12,960 nucleotides of DNA from positions 1-12,960 of the forward strand of contig JAHLBL010000022.1 of NCBI GenBank assembly GCA_020625635.1, read 5' to 3'. Origin of the DNA: a bacterium (GTDB lineage: Bacteria > Bacillota > Clostridia > Oscillospirales > Acutalibacteraceae). The notes beneath the pieces were generated by a model, which worked only from the letters and a program-made list of their open reading frames with translations, was not told the DNA's origin and ran no database searches. Both the position numbers and the translations under genes were made by a program. Below, piece by piece: positions 6,001 through 12,960 of the stretch. Numbering within the stretch: the first letter of the stretch is position 1; each line of letters starts with the position of its first letter.

Positions 6001-6825
6001 ATGAGTTTATTTGACAAGAACAGGGGAGTCACGGTCACGCCCGACGCTCCTCTGAAACCTAAAAGAGTTCATCTGGGCTTCACCGCCGCCAATGTGCAGG
6101 GACTCGGCACATGTCTTAATCAGGAGGATTCGTTCGCTTTAAGCAACGTGCTCGATCCCGAGAGAATCGACAGCCGTGGACTGCTCGCAGTCGTCGCGGA
6201 CGGTATGGGCGGAATGAAGGACGGAAAAATAGCCAGCGAAACGGCGATTTCGGTTATCCGCTCGGAGTTCGAGCGCTTCGACTACAGCGTCAGTCTTTCG
6301 GCTCAGCTCAAGGACGCGGTCGTCAAAGCCAACCGCGCGGTTTACAACGAGCTCGGCGGCGAGGGCGGAAGCACGCTTATAGCCTGTATATTTAAGGATT
6401 CTCACCTCTTTTTCGCGGGCGTGGGCGACAGCTATCTGATACTCAAACGCGGAAACAGGATCTATCATATCAACCGCAAGCACAATCTTCTGAACCTTCA
6501 GTACCTCGATATGATCACCGTTGGCAATATCCGTCCCGAGATTGCCCGCGGAGCTTCCGACAAGGCGGCGCTGACACAGTTCCTCGGAATGGACGTGATC
6601 AGGGATATCGATATCTTCCGCGTGCCGTTTAAGCTGCTTGACGGCGATGTGGTTCTGCTGTGCTCCGACGGAGTCGCGGGCGTGCTCAGCGATGAGTGCA
6701 TCATTTCGTGCCTCAGCGCTCCCTCTCCCGACGTGATGTGCGCTCTGCTCGAGAAAAATGTTCTCGCTCTGCATCGCGGTTATCAGGATAATTACACGGC
6801 GCTCGTCGTTCAGTGCCGCGCGTAG
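6001..6825 (+). CDS. PP2C-family protein phosphatase, divergent active site (274 aa)
   Basis: PP2C (PPM) motifs appear in order: NQEDSF (40-45), ADGMGG (66-71), GGSTLIA (122-128), GVGDSYLI (140-147), CSDGVAGVLS (221-230) and QDNYTALVV (262-270). The metal-binding aspartates D43, D67, D223 and D263 are kept. Two usual features are missing. The arginine three residues before the N-E-D motif, which binds substrate phosphate in PP2C enzymes, is absent (the stretch is GLGTCLNQED). The histidine of ADGMGGH is a methionine (M72). It may thus have altered activity, or be a regulatory pseudo-phosphatase. An extension of about 20 residues precedes the domain. The start has GAGGACGGAAAG upstream. The gene follows the FHA gene by 53 bases and precedes a second PP2C by 10 bases, so they form one operon. 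Confidence 0.9.
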   Translation: MSLFDKNRGVTVTPDAPLKPKRVHLGFTAANVQGLGTCLNQEDSFALSNVLDPERIDSRGLLAVVADGMGGMKDGKIASETAISVIRSEFERFDYSVSLSAQLKDAVVKANRAVYNELGGEGGSTLIACIFKDSHLFFAGVGDSYLILKRGNRIYHINRKHNLLNLQYLDMITVGNIRPEIARGASDKAALTQFLGMDVIRDIDIFRVPFKLLDGDVVLLCSDGVAGVLSDECIISCLSAPSPDVMCALLEKNVLALHRGYQDNYTALVVQCRA

Positions 6826-6835
6826 GAGTCAGGTT

Positions 6836-7561
6836 ATGATATTAGACAGTTATATGTTTACAAATACAGGCGGACGCGGTTATAACGAGGACTGCGTCGG
6901 CAAGTCGGCGATAACCGACGGCGGTGTGTTTGTTGTAGCCGACGGTCTCGGCGGTCACCGCTTCGGTGAGGTAGCCTCGAAATGCGTCGTTGATACGTTC
7001 TGCTCGGGCAGTGAGCCTGCCGCGGGAGAGCCGCTCCAGAAGTGGCTTATCAACCGCGTGAACGCCGCTCAGAACAGCGTCCTCAGACTTCAGGAGGAGC
7101 GCGGCGGCAATATGAAGAGCACGCTCGTTTCTCTCGTGATACGCGGTGACGACGCTAAATGGGCGAACGTCGGCGACTCGCGTCTTTACTATATCCACCG
7201 CGGAGAGCTGCTCGATGTGACAGAGGATCATTCCGTGGCGTTTAAAAAGTATATGGCGGGGGAGATCTCCCGCGACGAAATAGCAGGCGACGAGGACCAG
7301 TCAAGCCTTCTCAGGGCAATCGGCAACGACTCGCGTTATCTTCCGAACCTGACGGGGATCGACGAGCCTCTGCGCAGCGGCGACGCGTTTATGCTCTGTT
7401 CGGACGGAGTGTGGGAGTATATCCGCGACAACGAGGTGCTCATAGATTATCACAAGGCGTTTACCGCGGAGCAGTGGGCTAAGCTGCTTTTGCTCCGCGC
7501 TATGGACAGGATCAAACCCGGTAACGACAATATGTCGATCATTACCGTTATAGTGAGATAA
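6836..7561 (+). CDS. PP2C-family Ser/Thr protein phosphatase, canonical active site (241 aa)
   Basis: The ATG at 6836 is chosen because AGGAG (6824-6828) overlaps the stop of the preceding gene; the longer frame from 6758 overlaps that gene by 68 bases and lacks a site. The protein is a minimal bacterial PP2C domain: GGRGYNEDC (12-20) with the phosphate-binding R14 and metal-binding D19, ADGLGGH (35-41), NVGDSRLYY (111-119), LLRAIG (158-163), CSDGVWEY (188-195) and GNDNMSIITV (229-238). All key residues are present, so it should be a Mn/Mg-dependent Ser/Thr phosphatase. In related bacteria such an enzyme (PrpC/Stp) opposes a Hanks-type kinase; no kinase is visible here. It ends the operon, followed by a terminator. 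Confidence 0.94.
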   Translation: MILDSYMFTNTGGRGYNEDCVGKSAITDGGVFVVADGLGGHRFGEVASKCVVDTFCSGSEPAAGEPLQKWLINRVNAAQNSVLRLQEERGGNMKSTLVSLVIRGDDAKWANVGDSRLYYIHRGELLDVTEDHSVAFKKYMAGEISRDEIAGDEDQSSLLRAIGNDSRYLPNLTGIDEPLRSGDAFMLCSDGVWEYIRDNEVLIDYHKAFTAEQWAKLLLLRAMDRIKPGNDNMSIITVIVR

Positions 7562-7573
7562 TAAAAACCAATC

Positions 7574-7614
7574 GGTCGGCACGGAATCAGTTTTCCGTGT
7601 CGGCTGTTTCTTTA
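7574..7614 (+). terminator. Intrinsic terminator of the FHA-PP2C operon
   Basis: A 13-bp stem with three G-T wobbles (7574-7586 with 7593-7605) around a TCAGTT loop is followed by GTTTCTTT. It lies 12 bases after the second phosphatase stop. Confidence 0.82.
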
Positions 7615-7668
7615 CAGGAAAGGCGGAGCAGAGCGCCCGTCAGCGCGTATTTTTATGACAGAATTCTA

Positions 7669-7697
7669 TTGTAAAAAACAATAATATGGTGTAATAT
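7669..7697 (+). promoter_or_regulatory. Putative promoter of the CotH-type gene
   Basis: TTGTAA (7669-7674), 17 bases and TAATAT (7692-7697) form a modest promoter about 50 bases before the ATG. The -35 overlaps a small inverted repeat, ATTGT/ACAAT with an A-rich loop, which could be a regulator site. Confidence 0.5.
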
Positions 7698-7748
7698 ATA
7701 GACGTATGGTATCCCGATCATTTCAGGGATAAAACAGGAGGCGGAATT

Positions 7749-10700
7749 ATGAAAAAAAGATTATTACCGAAGGCGCTCGCGCTTATCATTTCGCTGCTTT
7801 TCGTTCTTGAGACGGCGGCAGTCGGGACCTACGCGTACACGGTCGACAACACTCCGACCGAACAAGAGGCGATTATGCAGACGCCCGACGGGTTTGACAA
7901 CTACAACTTCGGAGCGCTTGCGACGGATAACAAGCTCACGCTCAACGACAAGGATCTCGTTGAATTCGAGCCCGACGAATACTACGGCGGCGTAGTTATC
8001 AGCGGCAAGATCTCAAAGATCGAGCAGCTCCGTATCGAGCTCAACGACGAGCTCGATTTCAAGGATATGAAGGTCGCGCGTTTTGTTATGGACGCCGTGA
8101 CACAGCGCAAGGCGCGCGCGTCGCTCTGTCTGTTTATTGACGGCGCGGCTGAGCCGGCGCTCACGATCGCTCTGCCCAGACAGAACAAAAAGGGAAACTG
8201 GACTGTTCAGAAGAGCCTTTGCGCCGACCTTTCGGCACTCAAGCTTACGGGTAAGCACAAGGTGGCTTTCTCGATAAAATATGCCGACAGCGTTTCCGCG
8301 GGCACGAGCGTCTCGCTGCTTCTGAGGAGCTTCTTCTTCACGGCTCAGACAGTTCCCGTTATGGAGGTCAACATCGACGAGAGCGAGGGCACTATCTCGG
8401 AAATGAACAACGACGAGGAGCACCTTACGGAGTGCTACGGAAGCGTTTCGCTGACCGTTCCCGAAGGCTATAAGAGCGAGTACAGCGACAAGACCTACAC
8501 CTCGGGCAAATATGAGCTCGAGTACATCCGCGGCAGAGGCAACTCCACGTGGATGGCGGACAAAAGACCGTATAAGCTGAAGTTCGAGAAGAAGCAGGAC
8601 TTTTTCGGTATGGGCGCGAACAAGCACTGGGTTCTCCTCGCGAATTACTATGATTTTACAATGCTCAGAAATAAATACACCTACTGGCTCGGCGCGGAGA
8701 TGGGTATGGAATTTACCCCGCAGTGCGTGTTCATCGACCTTGTTATGAACGGTCAGTACCTCGGCAGCTACTACCTCTGCGAGCAGATCCGCGTAGGCAA
8801 GTCGAGAGTCAACATCGACGACCTCGAGGATTCTCCCGAGCTCTCCGAGGGCGAGGGGATCACGGGCGGCTATCTTCTCTCGCTCGGCGGGGAAGAGGGC
8901 GATTACAGAATGGTCACCACCGCCAACAACAACTTCCTGATCGAGAACCCCGACTTTACCGATTATGTAAACGAGGCTCAGTATAATTATATCGCGGATT
9001 ATCTGCGCGCGACCGACGAGGCTATTTACGCAAAGGACTTCAAAAATCTTGAAGGCAAGCACTATTCCGAGTATCTCGACGTTGACGCGGCGATCGATTA
9101 CTACCTTGTTCAGGAGTTTTCGCTAAACGGCGACGCGTTCGGCAGCGGAAGCACATATCTCTACAAGAAGCGCGGCGGAAAGCTCTTCTGGGGTCCGCTG
9201 TGGGATTTCGACTATGTGGCGTGGGGCGCGACCGAATACACGCACAACGAGGTAGAGGGCTTTTACAGCAACAACACCGCGTGGTTCTCAAGACTGCTCA
9301 CCGATCCTGAGTTCGTCTCAAAGCTTAAAGCACGCTGGAAACAGATCAAACCGATTCTCGAGAAATCGTCATCCGACGGAGACATCATCGACAAATACGC
9401 CCGCGAGCTCTATATGTCCCAGAAAGCCAACTACTATGTCTGCGGAACCGAGTACAGCGGCAGCTCATACGACTACCCGGGTAAGCTCGAATACAATGCG
9501 TACAATAATGTAGACAACTACAATAAGGGTTCGGATGGTGAACAGCAGGACGAGGAAGTTCACGTTGTTTTTGATACAGAGGTCCAGAGATTAAAGTGCT
9601 GGATCCGCGAGAGAATAGACTGGTTTGACGAGAACATCGACTCGATCGTTCCGAAAAGGTACAAGGCGACCTTTATGGTGGACGGCAAGGTCTACAGCAA
9701 GGCTGAGTTCTTTGAGGAGGACTTCGGCGCAAATATCCCCGAGCCTCCATCAAAGAAGGGCTATTCCTTCCTCGGATGGTATACAAAGAATGAGTACGGC
9801 GAAGAGGTAAATCTGAACGATTTTTACTTCGGCGACAACGACTCCGTCATCTTTAAGGCAAAGTGGCAGAAGAAATCCCCAAAATCCGATATAAAGAAAA
9901 TCGCGTTCCCGTATAAGGATATCTATGTTACGGGCAATTATATGATGAGCGGACAGGAGGACTACGACAGCTACGACCTGCCGCTGTCGGTTATGCCGTT
10001 CAACAAGAGCGTCGCGCTGAACTGGACGTGCAGCGATAACGATATCGCCGCGATTGATAACGAGGGCAATTTAACGCCGCTTGTCGGCGAAGGTGACGTA
10101 AAGGTCACCGCAAGCGCGGGTGAGCTGAAGGCGACGTGTACCGTACATATCGGCGATTACATCGAGGAGTACGGAACTCCCAAGCTGAAGAAAAAGAAAA
10201 TCACTCTCACTCAGGGCGAATATTCTCAGGTCAGGCTGAAAACGGCTCCCAAGTCGTACTGGTCGCTGACGGGACTTGTTTTCGCGAGCGCGGACGAGAG
10301 CGTCGCGAAGGTGGATTCCAACGGCTTTGTTTACGGTAAAAAGGCTGGTAAGACTGTCGTGATCGCGGAGTCTCCTTATATCGAAGGGCTGCTGCTGTGC
10401 AACGTTACCGTCAAGGCTGCTCCGCTTAAAAAGGGCAGCAAGTTTACCGCGGGCGCGCTGAAATACAAGGTGACTAAGCTCGGTAAAACGGGTACTGTGA
10501 CCGTTACGGGCGCTAAGAGCAAGACCGCTAAATCGGTAAAGATCCCCGCGGTTGTAAAGAAGCAGGGCAAGACGTTCAAGGTTACCGCTGTTGCGGCGGG
10601 AGCCTTCAAGAATATGAAAAAGCTCGGTAAGGTCACGATAGCTTCAAAGACGATAAAGAAAATCGGCAAGGGAGCTTTCGCAGGCACGCCGAAGAACTTG

Positions 10701-10763
10701 ACCTTTAAGTTCCCCGCGACGCTGAAGAAGAAGTACGCGAAAATGGTGAAGAAGAGCAAGTAA
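7749..10763 (+). CDS. Secreted CotH-type kinase-fold protein with InlB-type, Ig-like and LRR tails (1004 aa)
   Basis: A signal peptide (KKR, then a hydrophobic core at 9-26, with likely cleavage near TYA-YTV, 29-30) marks export. Residues 30-200 form a beta-rich domain I cannot name. The CotH domain spans about 205-635, with a glycine-rich loop RGRGNSTW (261-268), lysines in RPYKLKF (273-279), the LNGDAFGSGSTYLY region (459-472) and the metal-binding motif GPLWDFD (482-488). CotH proteins are atypical kinases; B. subtilis CotH phosphorylates spore-coat proteins. A Listeria-Bacteroides (InlB B-type) repeat with GYSFLGWY follows (638-706). Two BIG2-like Ig domains come next (about 712-801 and 811-888), then a lysine-rich BspA-like LRR segment (895-1004). 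No dockerin, LPXTG or spore-specific feature is visible. AGGAGG stands 7 bases before the ATG. The substrate is unknown. Confidence 0.9.
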   Translation: MKKRLLPKALALIISLLFVLETAAVGTYAYTVDNTPTEQEAIMQTPDGFDNYNFGALATDNKLTLNDKDLVEFEPDEYYGGVVISGKISKIEQLRIELNDELDFKDMKVARFVMDAVTQRKARASLCLFIDGAAEPALTIALPRQNKKGNWTVQKSLCADLSALKLTGKHKVAFSIKYADSVSAGTSVSLLLRSFFFTAQTVPVMEVNIDESEGTISEMNNDEEHLTECYGSVSLTVPEGYKSEYSDKTYTSGKYELEYIRGRGNSTWMADKRPYKLKFEKKQDFFGMGANKHWVLLANYYDFTMLRNKYTYWLGAEMGMEFTPQCVFIDLVMNGQYLGSYYLCEQIRVGKSRVNIDDLEDSPELSEGEGITGGYLLSLGGEEGDYRMVTTANNNFLIENPDFTDYVNEAQYNYIADYLRATDEAIYAKDFKNLEGKHYSEYLDVDAAIDYYLVQEFSLNGDAFGSGSTYLYKKRGGKLFWGPLWDFDYVAWGATEYTHNEVEGFYSNNTAWFSRLLTDPEFVSKLKARWKQIKPILEKSSSDGDIIDKYARELYMSQKANYYVCGTEYSGSSYDYPGKLEYNAYNNVDNYNKGSDGEQQDEEVHVVFDTEVQRLKCWIRERIDWFDENIDSIVPKRYKATFMVDGKVYSKAEFFEEDFGANIPEPPSKKGYSFLGWYTKNEYGEEVNLNDFYFGDNDSVIFKAKWQKKSPKSDIKKIAFPYKDIYVTGNYMMSGQEDYDSYDLPLSVMPFNKSVALNWTCSDNDIAAIDNEGNLTPLVGEGDVKVTASAGELKATCTVHIGDYIEEYGTPKLKKKKITLTQGEYSQVRLKTAPKSYWSLTGLVFASADESVAKVDSNGFVYGKKAGKTVVIAESPYIEGLLLCNVTVKAAPLKKGSKFTAGALKYKVTKLGKTGTVTVTGAKSKTAKSVKIPAVVKKQGKTFKVTAVAAGAFKNMKKLGKVTIASKTIKKIGKGAFAGTPKNLTFKFPATLKKKYAKMVKKSK

Positions 10764-10778
10764 ATACGCTGTGGCGAT

Positions 10779-10830
10779 AGTGAAAAGTGAGTTTTAGTGA
10801 AAAGTGAAAAGTGAAAAGTGAATAGTGATG
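10779..10830 (+). repeat. Heptamer tandem repeat, AGTGAAA type, seven units
   Basis: Units begin at 10779, 10786, 10796, 10803, 10810, 10817 and 10824; the middle three are exact AGTGAAA, with a 3-base insertion after the second unit. It lies 15 bases after the CotH-type gene and before its terminator. It looks like slippage-prone intergenic sequence; no function is implied. Confidence 0.85.
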
Positions 10831-10831
10831 G

Positions 10832-10879
10832 TCGGGCAGACAGGTTGTGATATAGGCAACCTCCTCTGCCCGATTTTTT
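10832..10879 (+). terminator. Two-tier intrinsic terminator after the CotH-type gene
   Basis: A 9-bp outer stem TCGGGCAGA/TCTGCCCGA (10832-10840 with 10865-10873) encloses an inner GGTTG/CAACC stem (10843-10847 with 10857-10861). A six-T run (10874-10879) follows directly. Confidence 0.88.
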
Positions 10880-10979
10880 ATATCCGCCGTTTATGTAGGT
10901 TTTGTATAGCCCTACGCTTTCAAAGGCGGAAAAAGCGTCCACCGACGCCGCCCACCGGCGCCCGATTTTTTATATCCGC
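10868..10979 (+). repeat. 20-bp exact direct repeat spanning two terminator ends
   Basis: GCCCGATTTTTTATATCCGC occurs at 10868-10887 and again at 10960-10979, 92 bp apart. Both copies contain the T-tract and the 3' edge of a terminator stem. The stems before them differ. Confidence 0.9.
10946..10971 (+). terminator. Second terminator-like hairpin before the flavodiiron gene
   Basis: CGCCG (10946-10950) pairs with CGGCG (10956-10960) around a CCCAC loop. CCCGA and six T (10966-10971) follow. The 5-base gap between stem and T-tract makes it weaker than the first terminator. The rest of the stretch 10764-11096 holds repeats, terminators and the next promoter; I see no gene in it. Confidence 0.5.
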
Positions 10980-10991
10980 GCAATTTACATC

Positions 10992-11020
10992 TTGCCAATT
11001 ATTGCGGGGTGTGTTATAAT
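10992..11020 (+). promoter_or_regulatory. Promoter of the flavodiiron gene
   Basis: TTGCCA (10992-10997), a 17-base spacer and a perfect TATAAT (11015-11020) precede a leader of about 70 bases. The spacer has a GCGGGGTGTGT run but no palindrome. Confidence 0.85.
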
Positions 11021-11096
11021 ATTTTTGTGTATTTCTGCCGACACGGAGGGCAAGTGTGGGCAACAACTACTACAACTTCAAAAAGGAGGCAACTCA

Positions 11097-12887
11097 ATGA
11101 AAATCACCAACGATATTATCTATGTAGGCGTTAACGACCATAAAATCGACTTGTTCGAAGGTCAGTACGACGTGCCCAACGGTATGGCGTACAACTCCTA
11201 TGTTATTCTTGACAGCAAGGTTGCGGTTATGGATACCGTCGACCGCAATTTCACTCACGAGTGGCTCAACAACCTCGACGACGCTCTCGGCGACAGAAAG
11301 CCCGACTACCTCGTAGTTCAGCATATGGAGCCCGACCACTCAGCCAACATCTTCAACTTTATGAACAACTATCCCGACGCAACGATCGTTTCCTCACAGA
11401 AGGCGTTCGCTATGATGAAGAACTTCTTCGGCACTGAGTTCGAGGACAGAAGGATCGTTGTAAAAGAGGGCGATACCCTCGAGCTCGGAAGCCACACACT
11501 TAATTTTGTGGGCGCTCCGATGGTTCACTGGCCCGAGGTCATCGTGACTTATGACAGCAAGGACAAGGTACTCTTCTCCGCGGACGGCTTCGGAAAGTTC
11601 GGCGCGCTCGACGTTGAGGAGGACTGGGCGTGCGAGGCGAGAAGATACTACATCGGTATCGTCGGCAAGTACGGCGCTCAGGTTCAGGCTCTGCTCAAGA
11701 AGGCGGCGGGACTCGATATCGAGATCATCTGTCCGCTCCACGGTCCTATCCTTACCGAGAACCTCGGCTACTATATCGGTCTGTACAACACGTGGTCGTC
11801 CTACGCCACCGAGACCGAGGGCATTATGATCGCATATACGTCCGTTTACGGTCACACAAAGGCTGCCGTCGAGAAGCTCGCGGATATGCTCCGCGCCAAG
11901 GGCTGTCCCAAGGTCGCGGTCAACGACCTCGCGAGAGAGGATATGGCAGAGTGCGTGGAGGACGCTTTCCGCTACGGCAAGATCGTTCTCGCCACCACCA
12001 CCTACAACGCCGAGATCTTCCCCTTTATGCGTGAGTTTATAAACCATCTTACCGAGCGCAACTTCCAGAACAAGACGGTCGGTCTGATCGAGAACGGCTC
12101 GTGGGCTCCGCTCGCCGCAAAGACGATGAAGAAGATGCTCGAGGGCTGTAAGAACATCACCTACACCAACGCCACAGTAAAGATTATGTCAGCGCTCAAC
12201 GAGCAGAGCTCCGCTCAGCTCGAGGAGATGGCGGACGAGCTTTGCCGCGACTATATCGCTCAGAACGGCGAAACCGCCAACAAGAACGACCTCACCGCGC
12301 TCTTTAAGATCGGCTACGGTCTCTATGTCGTTACCTCGAACGACGGAAAGAAGGACAACGGTCTTATCGTCAACACCGTTACTCAGGTCACTAATTCCCC
12401 CAACCGCGTCGCTGTCTGCATCAATAAGCAGAACTACTCGCACCACGTAATCAAAAATACGGGCATTATGAATGTTAACTGCCTGTCCGTCGAGGCTCCG
12501 TTCAGCGTGTTCGAGAACTTCGGCTTCCAGAGCGGCAGAAACACCGATAAGTTTAAGGACTGCACTCCGCTGCGCTCCGACAACGGGCTCGTGTTCCTCC
12601 CGCACTATATCAACTCCTTTATGTCGCTGAAGGTTGAGCAGTACATCGACCTCGACACCCACGGAATGTTTATTTGCAGCGTCGAGGAGTCGAGAGTTAT
12701 CTCCGACAAGGAGACTATGACCTACAACTATTATCAGGACAACGTAAAGCCGAAGCCCCAGACCGAGGGCAAGAAGGGCTTTGTCTGCAAAATCTGCGGA
12801 TACATCTACGAGGGCGATGTGCTCCCCGAGGATTTCATCTGTCCGCTTTGCAAGCACGGCGTTGCTGATTTTGAGCCTATTGAATGA
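11097..12887 (+). CDS. Flavodiiron protein fused to a flavin reductase domain and rubredoxin (596 aa)
   Basis: The ATG at 11097 has AAGGAGG 7 bases upstream; the open frame extends further left but through promoter and terminator sequence. Domains in order are: a metallo-beta-lactamase-like diiron core (about 1-240) with the full ligand set H76-x-E78-x-D80-H81, H144, D163 and H215; a flavodoxin domain (about 243-385) with the FMN loop TSVYGHT (248-254); a flavin reductase-like domain (about 398-545); and a C-terminal rubredoxin-like domain (562-596) with C564-x2-C567 and C582-x2-C585. Flavodiiron proteins reduce O2 to water or NO to N2O in anaerobes. Here the electron route from reduced nucleotide through flavin and rubredoxin to the diiron site may lie on one chain. 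Its own promoter marks a single-gene unit. It is likely cytoplasmic. Confidence 0.95.
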   Translation: MKITNDIIYVGVNDHKIDLFEGQYDVPNGMAYNSYVILDSKVAVMDTVDRNFTHEWLNNLDDALGDRKPDYLVVQHMEPDHSANIFNFMNNYPDATIVSSQKAFAMMKNFFGTEFEDRRIVVKEGDTLELGSHTLNFVGAPMVHWPEVIVTYDSKDKVLFSADGFGKFGALDVEEDWACEARRYYIGIVGKYGAQVQALLKKAAGLDIEIICPLHGPILTENLGYYIGLYNTWSSYATETEGIMIAYTSVYGHTKAAVEKLADMLRAKGCPKVAVNDLAREDMAECVEDAFRYGKIVLATTTYNAEIFPFMREFINHLTERNFQNKTVGLIENGSWAPLAAKTMKKMLEGCKNITYTNATVKIMSALNEQSSAQLEEMADELCRDYIAQNGETANKNDLTALFKIGYGLYVVTSNDGKKDNGLIVNTVTQVTNSPNRVAVCINKQNYSHHVIKNTGIMNVNCLSVEAPFSVFENFGFQSGRNTDKFKDCTPLRSDNGLVFLPHYINSFMSLKVEQYIDLDTHGMFICSVEESRVISDKETMTYNYYQDNVKPKPQTEGKKGFVCKICGYIYEGDVLPEDFICPLCKHGVADFEPIE

Positions 12888-12960
12888 GGCTGAAAGCCTC
12901 AGCTAAATTCGCTTACGCGAGCTGAATTTGGCGTTGCCAAGCTAAATTCCTGTCGGAGCT
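12885..12960. repeat. Array of AGCTRAATT linkers alternating with distinct mini-hairpins (runs off the window)
   Basis: Linkers AGCTAAATT (12901-12909), AGCTGAATT (12920-12928) and AGCTAAATT (12940-12948), and a started AGCT (12957-12960), recur every 17-20 bases. Between them lie different short inverted repeats: TGAGGCT-GAA-AGCCTCA (12885-12901, overlapping the stop codon), CGC-TTAC-GCG (12910-12919), TGGC-GTT-GCCA (12929-12939) and CC-TGTC-GG (12949-12956). There is no T-tract in the visible part, so it is not a plain terminator. Confidence 0.75.

Noticed and set aside
6139..6774. Minus-strand 211-codon frame opposite the first PP2C gene
   Set aside because: A shadow frame; the sense strand carries all PP2C motifs in order and sits in an operon.
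8013..9062. Long minus-strand open frame (349 codons) inside the CotH-type gene
   Set aside because: It is the antisense shadow of a GC-rich gene with clear CotH motifs; it has no ribosome site and no recognisable motif.
11394..12857. Minus-strand open frames opposite the flavodiiron gene
   Set aside because: They mirror the codon bias of the sense gene, which has complete diiron, FMN and rubredoxin motifs; no ribosome sites support them.
12885..12960. CRISPR array at the window end
   Set aside because: The conserved unit is only 9 bases and the intervals are 8-16 bases and palindromic; CRISPR repeats and spacers are each over 20 bases.

Overview
The window reads as chromosomal DNA of an anaerobic, low-to-mid GC Clostridia-type Bacillota, probably a gut Oscillospiraceae/Ruminococcus-like organism. 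The evidence is strong AGGAGG ribosome sites, sigma-A style promoters, a tRNA gene with an encoded CCA end, a secreted CotH protein with Listeria-Bacteroides and Ig-like repeats, and a flavodiiron-rubredoxin fusion typical of obligate anaerobes. This is inference from content; no marker gene fixes the species.

Two regions differ in base composition. Positions 1 to about 4,600 are AT-rich and look like accessory DNA: the C-terminus of an Ig-like repeat protein, an orphan and internally shortened RelB/DinJ-type antitoxin, and a leftward operon xis - int - RecD-like helicase - PIN-like protein. The operon starts at a perfect consensus promoter (TTGACA-N17-TATAAT) whose spacer carries a 14-bp palindrome. 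Its transcript begins with a structured leader of about 250 nt that ends in an intrinsic terminator and a hairpin overlapping the xis ribosome site. A divergent ribbon-helix-helix gene is a candidate regulator. This looks like the recombination/control end of an integrative element; its ends are not visible.

A tRNA-Pro(GGG) gene with its own promoter and terminator (4662-4840, minus strand) separates this from the richer, higher-GC right part. There an operon encodes a zinc-ribbon/FHA protein and two PP2C-type phosphatases, and ends at a terminator. The first phosphatase lacks two residues that PP2C enzymes usually keep; the second has them. Next comes a 1,004-residue secreted CotH-type protein with its own promoter. 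Then follows an intergenic region with heptamer repeats and two terminators that share a 20-bp direct repeat, and finally a 596-residue flavodiiron - flavin reductase - rubredoxin fusion that likely detoxifies O2 or NO.

The FHA/PP2C operon points to Ser/Thr phospho-signalling, but no Hanks-type kinase lies in the window. The window ends in an unusual array in which a 9-nt AGCTRAATT linker alternates with short hairpins that differ from one another.
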